From Kalmusia sp. IMI 367209 (taxonomy: Eukaryota; Ascomycota; Dothideomycetes; Pleosporales; Didymosphaeriaceae): 64,000 nucleotides of DNA. A program made the translations under genes and the position numbers. Shown here piece after piece: positions 32,832 through 43,596 of this stretch. The notes below the pieces were generated by a model. The model was not told the DNA's origin. It worked only from the letters and a program-made list of their open reading frames with translations, and searched no databases. The first letter of the stretch is position 1. Each line of letters starts with the position of its first letter. Where the stretch lies: positions 434,001-498,000 of the forward strand of contig JAPEUQ010000012.1 of assembly GCA_027946365.1 (NCBI GenBank), in the 5' to 3' direction.

Positions 32832-33446
32832 ATGCGCATCCTATCCTCCGCCCTATCCCTCTTCGCGATCACACCCCTAGCCCTCGCCAGCCTCGCAGCG
32901 CCCGCCCACACCTTAGACATCATCTCACCCAACGAAACGACAACCGACTCGAACCAACCCATTGCACGCGGCACCTGCTCCAACGCCATCCAAAACCCCT
33001 CCTTCGAGACCGCCACACTCGCCTCATGGGCAAACTACGCCTTCGGCTCCTGGCAATACCGCGGCGTCGAGCAAGGCAGTTCCCACTCCGGTAGCTCCCA
33101 CTTCTACGCCATCAGCAATGGCACGAATCAGTCCACCACAACGCTTGCGCAGTCGAACGTGCGCGTACCGTCGGGCGCTACGGTGGAGTGCTCGGCTTGG
33201 GTTCGGACGTGGCAAAGAAAGGGGTCTCAAGGCAGCGTGAAGTTTACCGTGTATTTGGATGGGGTGGTCTGTGGGAATAGGGCGGTGTCTGTGAGGGACG
33301 CTGGGGGATGGGGGAAGATTGGGAGTAGGGTGAAGGTGAGTGGCGATGTGCACGATTTGTCGGTGGTGGTTGTGGCGGATGCGGTTGGGGAGATAGATAC
33401 AGTGCTTGAGCTGGGGGTTGACGATGTGTGGGTTGGTACGTGCTGA
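32832..33446 (+). CDS. Small secreted protein with CBM/jelly-roll-like fold
   Basis: 204 residues, single exon. The N-terminus is a clear signal peptide (MRILSSALSLFAITPLALA, then SLAAPAH). After a short Ser/Thr-rich linker the mature part starts with CSNAIQNPSFETATLASWAN and SGSSHFYAISNGTNQ. The N-P-S-F-E...W pattern is typical of carbohydrate-binding beta-sandwich modules (CBM4/9-like) that occur in secreted fungal proteins. Later strands are VRVPSGATVECSAWVRTWQR and KFTVYLDGVVCGNRAVS; the C-terminus is VLELGVDDVWVGTC. Four Cys in the mature region (GTC, VEC, VVC, GTC) could form two disulfides. Two or three N-glycosylation sequons (NETT, NGTN, NQST) are present. Probably wall- or host-surface-binding; no catalytic domain. 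Base composition shifts to C-rich then G-rich along the gene. Confidence 0.7.
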   Translation: MRILSSALSLFAITPLALASLAAPAHTLDIISPNETTTDSNQPIARGTCSNAIQNPSFETATLASWANYAFGSWQYRGVEQGSSHSGSSHFYAISNGTNQSTTTLAQSNVRVPSGATVECSAWVRTWQRKGSQGSVKFTVYLDGVVCGNRAVSVRDAGGWGKIGSRVKVSGDVHDLSVVVVADAVGEIDTVLELGVDDVWVGTC

Positions 33447-33761
33447 TGCGGGACGAAAGGCTATTCACGTTGTGAGGTACAAGAAAGCATGGTTCAGGCA
33501 AGACATGTGCTCATGGTATGTCGGACTAGCAGGTGGTATCCTGGCTCAGGTATTTAGACGTCAAAGGTGTAATCGTGGAATGTACTAGCGGAGCCGACAT
33601 TTATATGAGGTGTTTGGATTCATGTAATCACGGCCCCACATCCACATTACTGTGGAAGGTAAAATTAGCCACTCAGATGCATAATGTTTAATAAACCATT
33701 ACTGTTCCCCGGAAAACTCCCCACGCTCATTGCTCAAGTCAAGACGCCACCTGATTCTGGC

Positions 33762-33777
33762 ATAATAAGAGTACCAT
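33762..33777 (+). repeat. Left copy of 16-bp direct repeat
   Basis: ATAATAAGAGTACCAT, identical to 35005-35020; marks the left side of the AT-rich block. Confidence 0.7.
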
Positions 33778-35004
33778 GCCGCACTAGTTCCCTTGGAATA
33801 GTGTTGGTCACCTTTTTTGAACTCTTTTGAATCCTTTTATAGTTGATATTAGTGTAGACTTTATTGATAATCGCTCTAACCTAGCGACTGAATCTAGTCT
33901 ATATAGCTGCCCACTACGCAATAGCTTAAGCTTCTCTTACTTATATACCATAAATAAAACAACATACTATAAGCTCTATACCTAAAAAAAGTTTACTCAT
34001 TCTATATATAGTAACCTAGATCTCTATTACCTTATCACCACCCTTTATACTACGCGCTTAGGTTAACCTTACTGCGCTATAGAGGATCTCACGCATCTAG
34101 GTAATGTTCTCGTTATCTATTAACTTAAAGATAAACTCTTAATCATTACTATCTAATACTAGGATACTAGTACCTACCTAGTTTATAACCCCCTAGAGCT
34201 CCTCTCTCTATAATACTATTATTTATCTACTATTATCTTCTCTTTTAAGGCTCGCTATTACTACCTAGCTTAACTTATAAACCTATAGCGCTTTACTAAT
34301 ACTTAAGTATATATACTACTAGTAATTTCCTTCAACTATCCTACATACTCTTAAGACCTCCTTATTATAGTTATCTTTGGTAATCCCGGACCAGACTTAC
34401 TATCTATAATATATAGTATCTATAAGGGCTTTAGCGTACGCCTTATTATCTATAGGGTAGATAATAGGATTATAGATAATAGATTTAGACGATTCGGTAA
34501 GGTCGATTCTAATATAAAAGTTATTTATAAATATAATAGAATCTAGATAATATATTAATAATAGTCGTTCATATAAGATCGCGCGGCGTACCTAGCCTAG
34601 AGAAGAAAGAGAATATGATTTAGTAAGGCGGATATTAACGTTATAGTTAGTAAGGCGGAGAGATAACGGTTACTATTTATAATAATCTTAATAGATGGCG
34701 ACTTATTATGGCTGCCACTATAATAAGAAGCTATCGTTAAAAGATGGTATATATACCATATCCTTTCTTTAATAAATTAAACGACTTTTAATTAGAGCAT
34801 GTACTAAGCCTCACTTTATGATCTAGCGTGATGATCTTATAATCTAATCTAATAATCTAATAAGTTTGGCGGAAACGTAATACCTTTACTATTAACACCT
34901 TTTAAAACGCCTTTCAAGTTAGAAAAGCAGGAGGGAACTGCTGCTATCTTTTTTAGTTTACTATCCTTCATACTACGTACAATCTTTCGATGATTAAAAT
35001 ACAT

Positions 35005-35020
35005 ATAATAAGAGTACCAT
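35005..35020 (+). repeat. Right copy of 16-bp direct repeat
   Basis: ATAATAAGAGTACCAT, identical to 33762-33777. The following bases (CTCGTACCATGCGAG) repeat part of the unit again. Confidence 0.7.
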
Positions 35021-35641
35021 CTCGTACCATGCGAGTAGCACAGCTTTCAGAGCAGAATGGTTGCTATTACATTACCACCCACATCTTCACCGTCACACCA
35101 AGCCCCAATGATCTCGCGAAACATAAATCAACGAAATGACCCTTAACACGATTCCATCGAAGGGCGCGACCGGAGCTGCTTATAGCGATTAACAGTCAAT
35201 GGAACACTAGGTGACTGACAGTCGTGAATTCTCAACATATATAGCTGCATACTCCTTCTACATACTACATCCTCCGCTGACAGCAAATCCGCAGACTTCC
35301 TTTCTATGAATTATAATGTTATAGCACGCGTGACAATCTACATGTGTACTTATGTAATAACGTGCTTGTACGATACTGTAATAGCAGTACATACGTACCA
35401 AGTAGTCTACCTATAACTACATAATAAGACACCTTCAGGCCAGGTCCCAGCCCAACGATCCGAAAGGATAAGTCTCATGCCCACATACCCACCGCAGATG
35501 AATCAACCGCATGTACTCCACCAAGACAAGAATGGGGATATTGCCTCAAATACGCCGCCGACTCCGGATCTCGCCTCCCGCTCGCCCAAAAATGCATTTG
35601 TTCGTGACCTATGTATAATTCGTACTTCCGTCCGTCTAGGA

Positions 35642-38521
35642 CTAGGGCCTAAGCACACCATGCCTCCGCCGAAAAGCTTCGACACGTTCCTCGTAGAAGA
35701 GAATCTCGCGGACACGCAATTTTGGCACCTTCTGCGTATCCTGCAGGAAACTCTCGTCGTCTGAGTCATCGCCCACTTCGTCCGTAACGTCCGAGTCTGT
35801 TTCTTCTGCCTCATCCGCTCCCATACCATCAAGCTCATCGTCGTCATCATCCTCTGTGGCTTCGGATTCGTCGTCGGACAGCATGGGATCGTGCACCGCG
35901 TAGCCGGCTGCGCCCTCGCCGACGTTGATGACGTCATGTCTTAGATCGTAGTTTGATAGGCGATTTTCTAGGATCTCGAAGCATTTGGTGGAGAGCCCCA
36001 TGTAGCAGAGTTCGATTTCGGGGCGGAGGTGGACGATGTCGAGGATCTGGTAGGCAAGTTCTCGAGGGTCGATGTTGTTGCCGTGGAGGTGATCGGCAAT
36101 GAAAGGGATGTACAATGATCGAATATGTGGTATTAAAGGAAGGCGTTGAAGGAAATGATGCTGTTTGAGTGTCAGATGTAAGCCATTGTTGAGATGCTAT
36201 TTTGCTTACCCAGTCTTTGTAGTCAATAGATACTGCGAGTTCTCGCAGATTGTTCATTCTTCCGCTGGTGATGAATGTGAGAATCTCACGATTCAACATC
36301 CATCTCCTCCATCTGGAACTGCCCGTTGCATGGCCATCCGGACCTTTCTCACTGCTGTCAATCATCAACTTCTTCAAGCTTGATCTGTGCCGCCGCAACG
36401 GTCCTCGATATATCGCATCTACAGTCACTGCAGACTGGTATGACCGACCTTCCTGCAGGAACAGCACTTCAAGAGTGTTTGGAGCCAGCGTCTCCTTTAA
36501 GAAAGATATGAGTGAAGGAGACACAGTGTTAGTGTGAATTCTCTTGAGATTGAGACTATACTCGGATCGAAGCGTATACGAAGCTTTGTATGCTTTCGAC
36601 GAAGACGGCGATCCCGGGGGGTATCCGGCGCGAGGGGTGTATGTTCTCCTCAGGGACTTCCACAACTGCTCGTGATTGCTGCAGTTTAACAATGTTAGGG
36701 TCGTCAGAATCGACCAGTCGAACGCTTTCAGGAGTATAGGAACTGAGAGTGGCACCCTCTCTAGTTCTAAGACCTCTAGTTTTAATTGTCCTGCCAGTTT
36801 TTCTTGTTCAACTTTTGCATCGACAGTGTTGTCTCCGATATCTCCTTTGCTGGGTATCATGGGAGAAGACATGAGCGGAACACTTGAGCCTGTATATAGG
36901 CTGTCAAGTGGTTGCATAGTCGGGTCAATGTTGAGCGACTGTATCTCGTCTACAAGGTTGACTCCTTCTGATACTGCAGGCTCCTCGAATGAGTTCCCGT
37001 GCTCCATGGAATTGTCGGGCTCTCGGTCCTGTACTTGAGTGACTGGCACGGATGCTGCTTGTGAAATTCCGAATTTGATGGGCGTTCCGAGTGGTCGATC
37101 TCCAGAGGCGACGGATTTCGCATATTGAGCTGGCGGTATTTCAGAGTGTCGCAAATTGTGAACTCTGCCAACGAGAATACCTAGCACTCCACCTAGCCTT
37201 TTCTCCCCTATCGCGCTTGCGCCAGTCCAAGTGGCATCATAGTCCACCTGCTGAATGCCATCGCCCTCCCAAGCAGTGACCCAATCTCGTTGTTGTGCAC
37301 GAGGCGAGATACCGACTCTGAGTTCCCGGAGCTTCTTCTGGGACCGAGCTATAAGGATGCTCATCTCGTCCAGATAGGGTAGTTCATCAATGTCCAGAAC
37401 ACTCAGGCTCTTCAATGGAGGAATCACGGAAAATGTGGGATACTCTACTCGGTCTATCCCTGATGCAATAGGTGACTGGAAAGATTGAGGAACCACGACA
37501 GGTGGCTGGACTGCACCAAGTCCACTGGGATGTGCGGTGGTGGGTGGTGGAGGCACATTTACGTTATTGAGAATCATTGGTGGCGCGGGCGGAGGCGCAG
37601 GGGCATCTATCGAGTTGTCGTGCCATCGTATCCACAGGCGCTCAAGGCGACAGTCGTCGCCGTCGGTCCGATCGGCCAGACTGGAGAGTGCCAGCCATAC
37701 ATCTCGGAGCACGCCGGTCGGCATATCCCAGACAAAGGTTTCAAGGTTGACCATCCGAGCAATCGCAAGTGCCACGAGGGTCCCGAGCATCTTCCCGCCT
37801 TCTTTAGTTATCATGTACTCCTGCACCCAGGCGGCGGGACCATTCCCTAGAGAGAATTTCTTGGTGAACTGGGCATAGTAATTGCCGAAGCGACGCCGCG
37901 TGATTGGGTATGGTGTTGCGGAGGGCTTGTTAACACGGTTGGGTATGTCGCATTGGTGCCGTAGCCGGTTCTGGTGCGGGAAACAGTCATCTCCCATAAC
38001 GAGGGTCGCGAGCCCATAGGTGAGGGCGTCCACACCCGACCGCGGCTCGGTGTGAGTGCTTTCATCCGGCCACACTATGTCAAAGCGAGAGTAAATACAT
38101 GGAATTGCGAGACGGTGAAGGGCAGAGTGGCAGAGGGCGAGCGAAGTGAGGTCGTTGGTATGCGGGAGCTACAAAGTCAGCGGTCAGTCCTGAGTTTCGC
38201 TGCGAGTCGCAAGGTGCCGTGAATATTGTTGCACCGGAGGCACAGGCTCACCTGATGTATGATATCCTTCAGGATATCGACAGGCAGATCCAACAGCCTC
38301 AGCGGGCCGTCTCTGGCTTTGTCTTTTCCTTTGAGAGATGTGCTGCTAGAGTTGTGTGGCGGCTGCGCGGCGCGGCCATCCTGCCAGCTCTCGGGGTCTT
38401 CGCGCGTCGGAGGGTGGTGGTGATCGTCGGGCGAGGCCGGAGTGGGCCGTAGCAGTTCGTCGTCGGAGAGCGAGGGCGAGCATGTCCTGGGAGTCGCGGG
38501 CTGGAAGAGCGGGGAGTCCAT
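35642..38521 (-). CDS. F-box protein with LRR-like repeats and acidic C-terminus
   Basis: Likely substrate receptor of an SCF ubiquitin ligase; target unknown. Three exons, 38521-38252, 38168-36210 and 36160-35642, with introns of 83 and 49 bases, give 915 residues in one frame. The N-terminal 65 residues are low complexity (Pro, Ser, His, Asp). The F-box spans LRLLDLPVDILKDIIHQ and, across intron 1, TNDLTSLALCHSALHRLAIP. Next comes FDIVW and the long leucine-rich part (YMITKEGGKMLGTLVALAIA, LKSLSVLDIDELPYLDEMSI, LKLEVLELERVPLSVPILLK, TLEVLFLQEGRSYQS). A Pro/Ala-rich insert lies near residue 260. The C-terminus has an acidic tract (DDESEATEDDDDDELDG and more), then a basic end (EERVEAFRRRHGVLRP). 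Start chosen as the ATG of MDSPLFQP; the frame is open further upstream but reads like noncoding sequence. Confidence 0.8.
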
Positions 38522-39142
38522 GGTGTTCAAAGACTGTCGCGCCGCACTCGGGTCGCGACGAGAGGAGCCCTCATGGAGAGACGACGCGTGAGCGAGAGGC
38601 AGCGGACAGCGCAGTGGGTGCTTGTCGCCGTGTTTTGTGGAGAGATGCGAGAGGACGCACGTTGCAGCGCCAAACAGCGCGCGGCCTAGCGCGGCAAGGG
38701 CCCGGGCGATCCCCAAGTCCCACTTTTGCACTCGGCGGAGACTGAGCACCACTCTGCTAGCTAGCCGACGTGACACCCGCCTGTGCTTGACTGCGACACA
38801 AGCACAAATCTGTCAGTCGTTTCGAGATCTGTGACACCTGCTGTGCTCCGCGGTGTCGACCTCTCGGAACGTTAGCGACGAGTGCGACACTGCCTTGCGT
38901 CACTCGCACTAGTGTGGGTGGTGGTGAATGTACGCTGCTTTGCATTGATCATATCAAATCATGAAATCGACGACTAGGTAAAAGCAAGCATGCACGCCAC
39001 CTCCATGCGGCCCATGGGTATACCCACTATTTACCACTAACGCCCTGTATAAAGATATCACGATACAGCCATCCAAGGCTAGCATCAATGCTCACAATGT
39101 ACCCAACTCCCTTCTTTGAACGCCAGGCCATTTCACACGTTT
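38522..39142. other. Intergenic between F-box gene and SMC6
   Basis: Upstream region of the F-box gene and 3' region of SMC6. Several short GTGACAC/GTGTCAC-like runs around 38765-38900 but no gene recognised. Confidence 0.4.
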
Positions 39143-42100
39143 CTACTGACGGAAGCTGAGCGCCGTCTGGCCTCGCTCAGGGTCTGTCATCCTGATAATC
39201 TTGACGTCATCCATGCTGTGCACCTTCTTGTTATTCATGGCTTGCGGGGTGATCAATATGTACTGCCGACCGTGCGACCGCCTCGCAGCGCCTATAATCA
39301 TCTCCATGGTGATCTCGCGGTTGACATTGTCCATGAAGACGTCGAATTCGTCAAGACACCGGATCGGCGAACCCATCGCATCCCAGAGTGCAAGCAAAAG
39401 ACAGGTGGTCGAGAAAGACTTTTCGCCTCCAGAGAGCGTCTTGGTCTGTCTTTCAGCGTTACCTGCGACCGTAATGTCAGGCTGAACATGAATTTCGAGT
39501 GCCTTTTTATTGTGATCGATGGCAAGACTGCCTCGGAATTGACGCTCGGCGAGGAGATAGCCGAAAGTGACTCTTGCGTTCAGTGCGATGTGTCGGCGGA
39601 AGTGCAACCAGCGAATTTTACGATTGTCCAAAGCATGCGCGAGAGCATTTCTCAGGGTCTGTGTGCTCGTGAAATGTTGGTTTGCCTGAAACCACGCTCT
39701 CTTAGCCTCAAGCGACTTTGCTTGAAGCTCCTCCTGTGAGCCTCCGAGCTGCTTCTCATGTAGCTCGCGTTGCTGTCGCTTCGTATCTAATTTTTGTTTC
39801 AAGCTTTCGAATGTAGCACCTTCAGGGACGTCCACTCGCGGACAAATCTTCTGTGCATCTTCAATATCAAGGTCCAGTCGCGTTTGCAATTCATCGCGCC
39901 GCTGTTCCCAATTGGACTTGTGCTCCTCCGCTTCCTGCACTTGCTCCAAAGCGACATTCTTGGCACGTAACACTTGTTCCCGCTTCTGTGTGAGCGTGTG
40001 GACCTTGTTGTTATATTTCTCGAGCTTCATTTGGAGCTCCTCAGCTGCCTTGGTGGCAGCGTTCAGGTCATTCTTGTGGGCTCTGAGGGTTGATTTTGCT
40101 TCGTCATACATAATAGTCAGGTCCTGGAACTGCTCTTCATCCAGCCTCTTCTGCTCCTCTAATTCCTCCAACTCCTTCTCAAGTTGCTCGACTTGGGCGG
40201 TATCTGGCACTAACAAAGCCACTTCCTCGTCTAGCCTGTCTACGTCATCGTGAGCACGATCCATCTGTTGCTTGAGACTGGCCTTCTTCGTTTTGTGATC
40301 TCGAAACTTGACCTGACAAGCATTTAAATGCTCTTGGGCAGCTTGGATTTCCACCGCGAGGTCACGCATCTCTCGCTGAATTCTAGTGAGGTTCTCTTTC
40401 TCGTCTTGAATTTGAGGCCCTTTGTCGGCTTGCATGCGCGGCATGCCTTTATACTCGTCGATTGGACCGAGATTTACGCCACCGGAGTCATTGAAAGTGA
40501 AAGAGTGCCCTAGTCTTCGACTGATATCGGAACGACAAAACACGACTTTCACATTCTTGCGCCGAGTGCCGCCATTGTGAGCAAAGTCTGAGGCATCCTT
40601 TCGATTTGGGATGAGCACCACTTGCTCGATACGCTGATTGATGATCAACTGGTTGCGCACTAAATCATTGCTAATCTATAGTACTGTTAGTAATATGCTT
40701 TCATCGGTGAAATGTGAGAGACCGACATTCAACGCTCGCTCCCATGTTAGTAATTGCTCGTCTGGCTCGTTACTAGACGTGTCGATTCGTTCTTTGGGCC
40801 CAATGTAGATAGGTGCATTACTAGATTGTCAGTGCTGCTTACAACATAGGGCTGAGGCACTTACTAGTTCATCCTCTTCATCATGCTAGAAAGCATGTCC
40901 TGGTCCGTTTTGTTGGTGACGACAAAGCCATTCAGAGCAGCGCCGAACGATTTTTCCAGTATATGTGACCACTCTGGTTTTTTCAACTCTACATATCGCC
41001 CCATAGGTCCGACCGGTCGGTCTCGGAATTTACTCTCTTGTTCAATAGCAAGCACTAGTCTCTCCAATAACGGGGCATTACGATAAGGCTCGGACCATTT
41101 GCGTTGGCCTTGCTCAAGGCTGCGAATTGTAGTTTTGGACTGCGACTCCTCGCTCCGCTTGCTTTCCATAAGAGTGATTGAACGCTGTTTCCTCTCCCGA
41201 GCTTCTTGTAAGGCGTTGTTTAGAGCCGGTAAAGCCTGATCATGGGCCTCCCAAGATTCTTTGCGCTCCTCGTATGCTAACCTTGCTTCTTCTAACTCAT
41301 GGACTCTCTGTGCATGGAGCCCGTTATTGGCTTGTATTTGACGGTCTCGGTGCTCCTGAATTTGTGACTGAGTATTTTCAATCGATTTCTTGCTGCTGTT
41401 GATCGCTCCTTGCATTTTTCGTTCGTCCGTTTTGAAGTTCATCAATTTTCTATTGGCCTCCTCAACCTTGGCTTGAGCCTCAGTCTTATCGTCCTGTGCA
41501 GGTTGTAACTCTGCCTGACACTCCTGTGCTTGCGTTGTTGCACTATGCAGGGCACCGTCGGCACGCGCATATTCTTCTGATGCGGTATCGGCAGTTGTTT
41601 TTCGCTCATCGATCAAATCTGCTAATTTCGTAATTTGGGTATCCGCTTCCGCCAGATCTCTTTCATAAGAAGCCACCTCCGCCCATGCAGCTTGATGTTC
41701 AAGTTGACGCTCAGCGTCGCGCATTTTCCTCAGAACGTCTGCGGCTCTCAATTTCTGTTTCGCTTTTTCATACTGTTTGCGAAGGGCGTCGACATCATTC
41801 CGTAAAGTTTGGGACTTGGCTGCCTGCTCTTCAAGCTCTTGGTGAATTTGCGAGTAATCACGATCCAGGGTTTCAAGCTGGGTGCCTTTGAGGAAGAACT
41901 TGTACTTTTCTTTAGGATTGGAGTCGTTCAAGAACTGACGCGCCATATCCTGGGTGAGAACATTCAGCGGGTTGTCGATTTGCAAAGAGAACCAATCGAT
42001 AATATCTTCTAATTCGGCCCTCTTCGTAGACACAAGTTTGTTGTTCCGATCCTTCAATTTAAAGCCCGAAGTGCCGGCCCTATTGAAATGCCGTTCAACA

Positions 42101-42734
42101 ATTACGGAATCGCCGTATAGTTCAGGCTTATACGCTCCAGAGCCTTGGTTCTTGATCTTCACAGATAACACAGATGACTCGCGGCCTTCCTTGATGAAGC
42201 TTTTTAGACTCTGCCCGCGATTAGTGGCAGTCGCTTTACCGCCAAGACACAATGTGAGTGCTGTCAAAACCGCGCTCTTTCCGCTCCCGTTGTGGCCAAT
42301 GATGAAATTGATCAACGGACCCAGCGGGACCGTGAGTTGTTCGTGGCACATAAAGTTTGTACACTTTATCTCTTCGATTACCCCTGCTTCTGCGGGTTCA
42401 TTGCGATCATGCTTCGTCTTGTGGAGTCTCTTTCCCACCATCTGTGTAGCCTGCATATAGGCAGCCTCGTCGTCCTCCTCTAACTCGGCGGGCGTCGGCA
42501 GTATGTCGTCTTCGGGGGGGTCGGAATTAGCATCTTGGGAATAGCTCTCCTCGCTTGGTTCTACGGTAGGTTCTATCGAGTGGCGCGCTCGTTTGCTCTC
42601 CTGGAAATCAGAATTGTCTAATGTAGGCGGCGTGGGCAATTACTTACGCGACTAGGACCCGCAGTATCGTCTAGGGCAGCTCGATGGCGATCTATAAGCC
42701 CATGCGAGCGCTTCGCTGGCAGCACCTGCGCCAT
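39143..42734 (-). CDS. SMC6: Structural maintenance of chromosomes protein 6 (SMC6)
   Basis: ATPase core subunit of the SMC5/6 complex (recombinational repair, replication restart, rDNA stability). Four exons: 42734-42648, 42600-40865, 40820-40727 and 40675-39143, with introns of 47, 44 and 51 bases. Total 3450 coding bases, 1149 residues, the expected size. Walker A is in INFIIGHNGSGKSAVLTAL. Long coiled coils flank the hinge (around residues 560-720, including FGAALNGFVVTNKTDQDMLS and YNAPIYIGPKERID). The ABC signature and Walker B are in KTLSGGEKSFSTTCLLLALW and SPIRCLDEFDVFMDNVNREI; the D-loop and H-loop region ends with QYILITPQAM. Start at 42734 (MAQVLPAKRSHGLIDRH) follows from the intron that replaces a plausible but non-homologous in-frame ATG. 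The 94-base exon lies in the hinge. Confidence 0.96.
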
Positions 42735-43596
42735 GCTGACGGTGCACACAGCAGGACGGGTAGGTGGGATCGTCGTAGAGTCGTGGATGTCGAGGGGGTA
42801 CGAGACGCGTTCGGCGCGCTAGCACGGGCGAAAACCAAAGGCACACTGTCATATAGCAACAGCAGTCTTGCTTTCGTTTTAAGTCACTAAGATTGATACA
42901 AAGCTAAAAAATGTTTGAAGATGAACAGTTTACAGCTACCAAACTATGTACAGCACGAACCAGCGATGCATGTTCCAAGACACTATGCCTGTCACGTGGT
43001 CACGCGTCAAGTGCAAGTTGAGAAGGACGACGGTTGATTTGCCAAGGGAAATGCCTGGCAAGCAGGAGGTGTATATAGTAAGAAGTCGTGATATCATCAT
43101 GAATGTTCAAAGACACAATGTATGTCTGAATGTCGCGACTCTTTCTCACATAGACCGCCGCGCTCACCAAAAGCTGAGCCAACAACGCGCTATGTGCCCT
43201 CGACGGCACCGTCCTCACAGATCCAGAGGTCTGCTCAAGTGAAACGTCTCAGGGTAAGAAGATGAAGCACACGGCACCCCGCAGCTATCCAGACGACGCT
43301 GAGCCTTTCCGACCTTGCGGTGTACTGAGCCAGATTCGCCGGCGACTGGGCGATACCTGTTTAATCTATCGCGAGGCTATACTGAGCAACAGGAATGAGT
43401 CTGTTCACTGAGCTCCACCTATGGCCGCGAAGGTTGAGTAATTTGGACGGAAGGAAAAGAAACAGTACGCTTCAAGGTATAAGACAACGCCAAGAGTTGC
43501 TTACATAACCTTACTGTATTACACAGAGTTGACACGTCCACCTCCTTTATTATAGCCCTATGAGTAATATTTGATTCATATGGGTCTTGCGCGCTT
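42735..43596. other. Intergenic, with one weak small-exon candidate
   Basis: Upstream region of SMC6 and 3' side of the Nup37-like gene. On the minus strand 43360-43235 reads as a short protein-like end with a hydrophobic patch (SERLSVVWIAAGCRVLHLLT) behind an AACAG acceptor-like site; no start exon found. Otherwise nothing. Confidence 0.3.

Larger units (their letters stand above)
33762..35020. repeat. AT- and TpA-rich decayed block bounded by a 16-bp direct repeat (RIP-like relic)
   Basis: From about 33840 to 34980 the sequence is dominated by A and T with very many TA steps and stop codons in all frames, in sharp contrast to the neighbours. This is what repeat-induced point mutation leaves of a transposon copy. 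ATAATAAGAGTACCAT occurs at 33762-33777 and again at 35005-35020, bracketing the block. Inside are a local duplication of TAGTAAGGCGGA (near 34620 and 34650) and a perfect 16-bp palindrome at 34744-34759. No transposase motif can be read. Confidence 0.6.
33447..35641. other. 2.2-kb gene-free region containing an AT-rich island
   Basis: Flanks (33447-33760 and about 35020-35641) have normal composition; the centre is AT-rich (separate entry). No coding frame of note. The right part holds the 3' side of the F-box gene. Confidence 0.5.
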
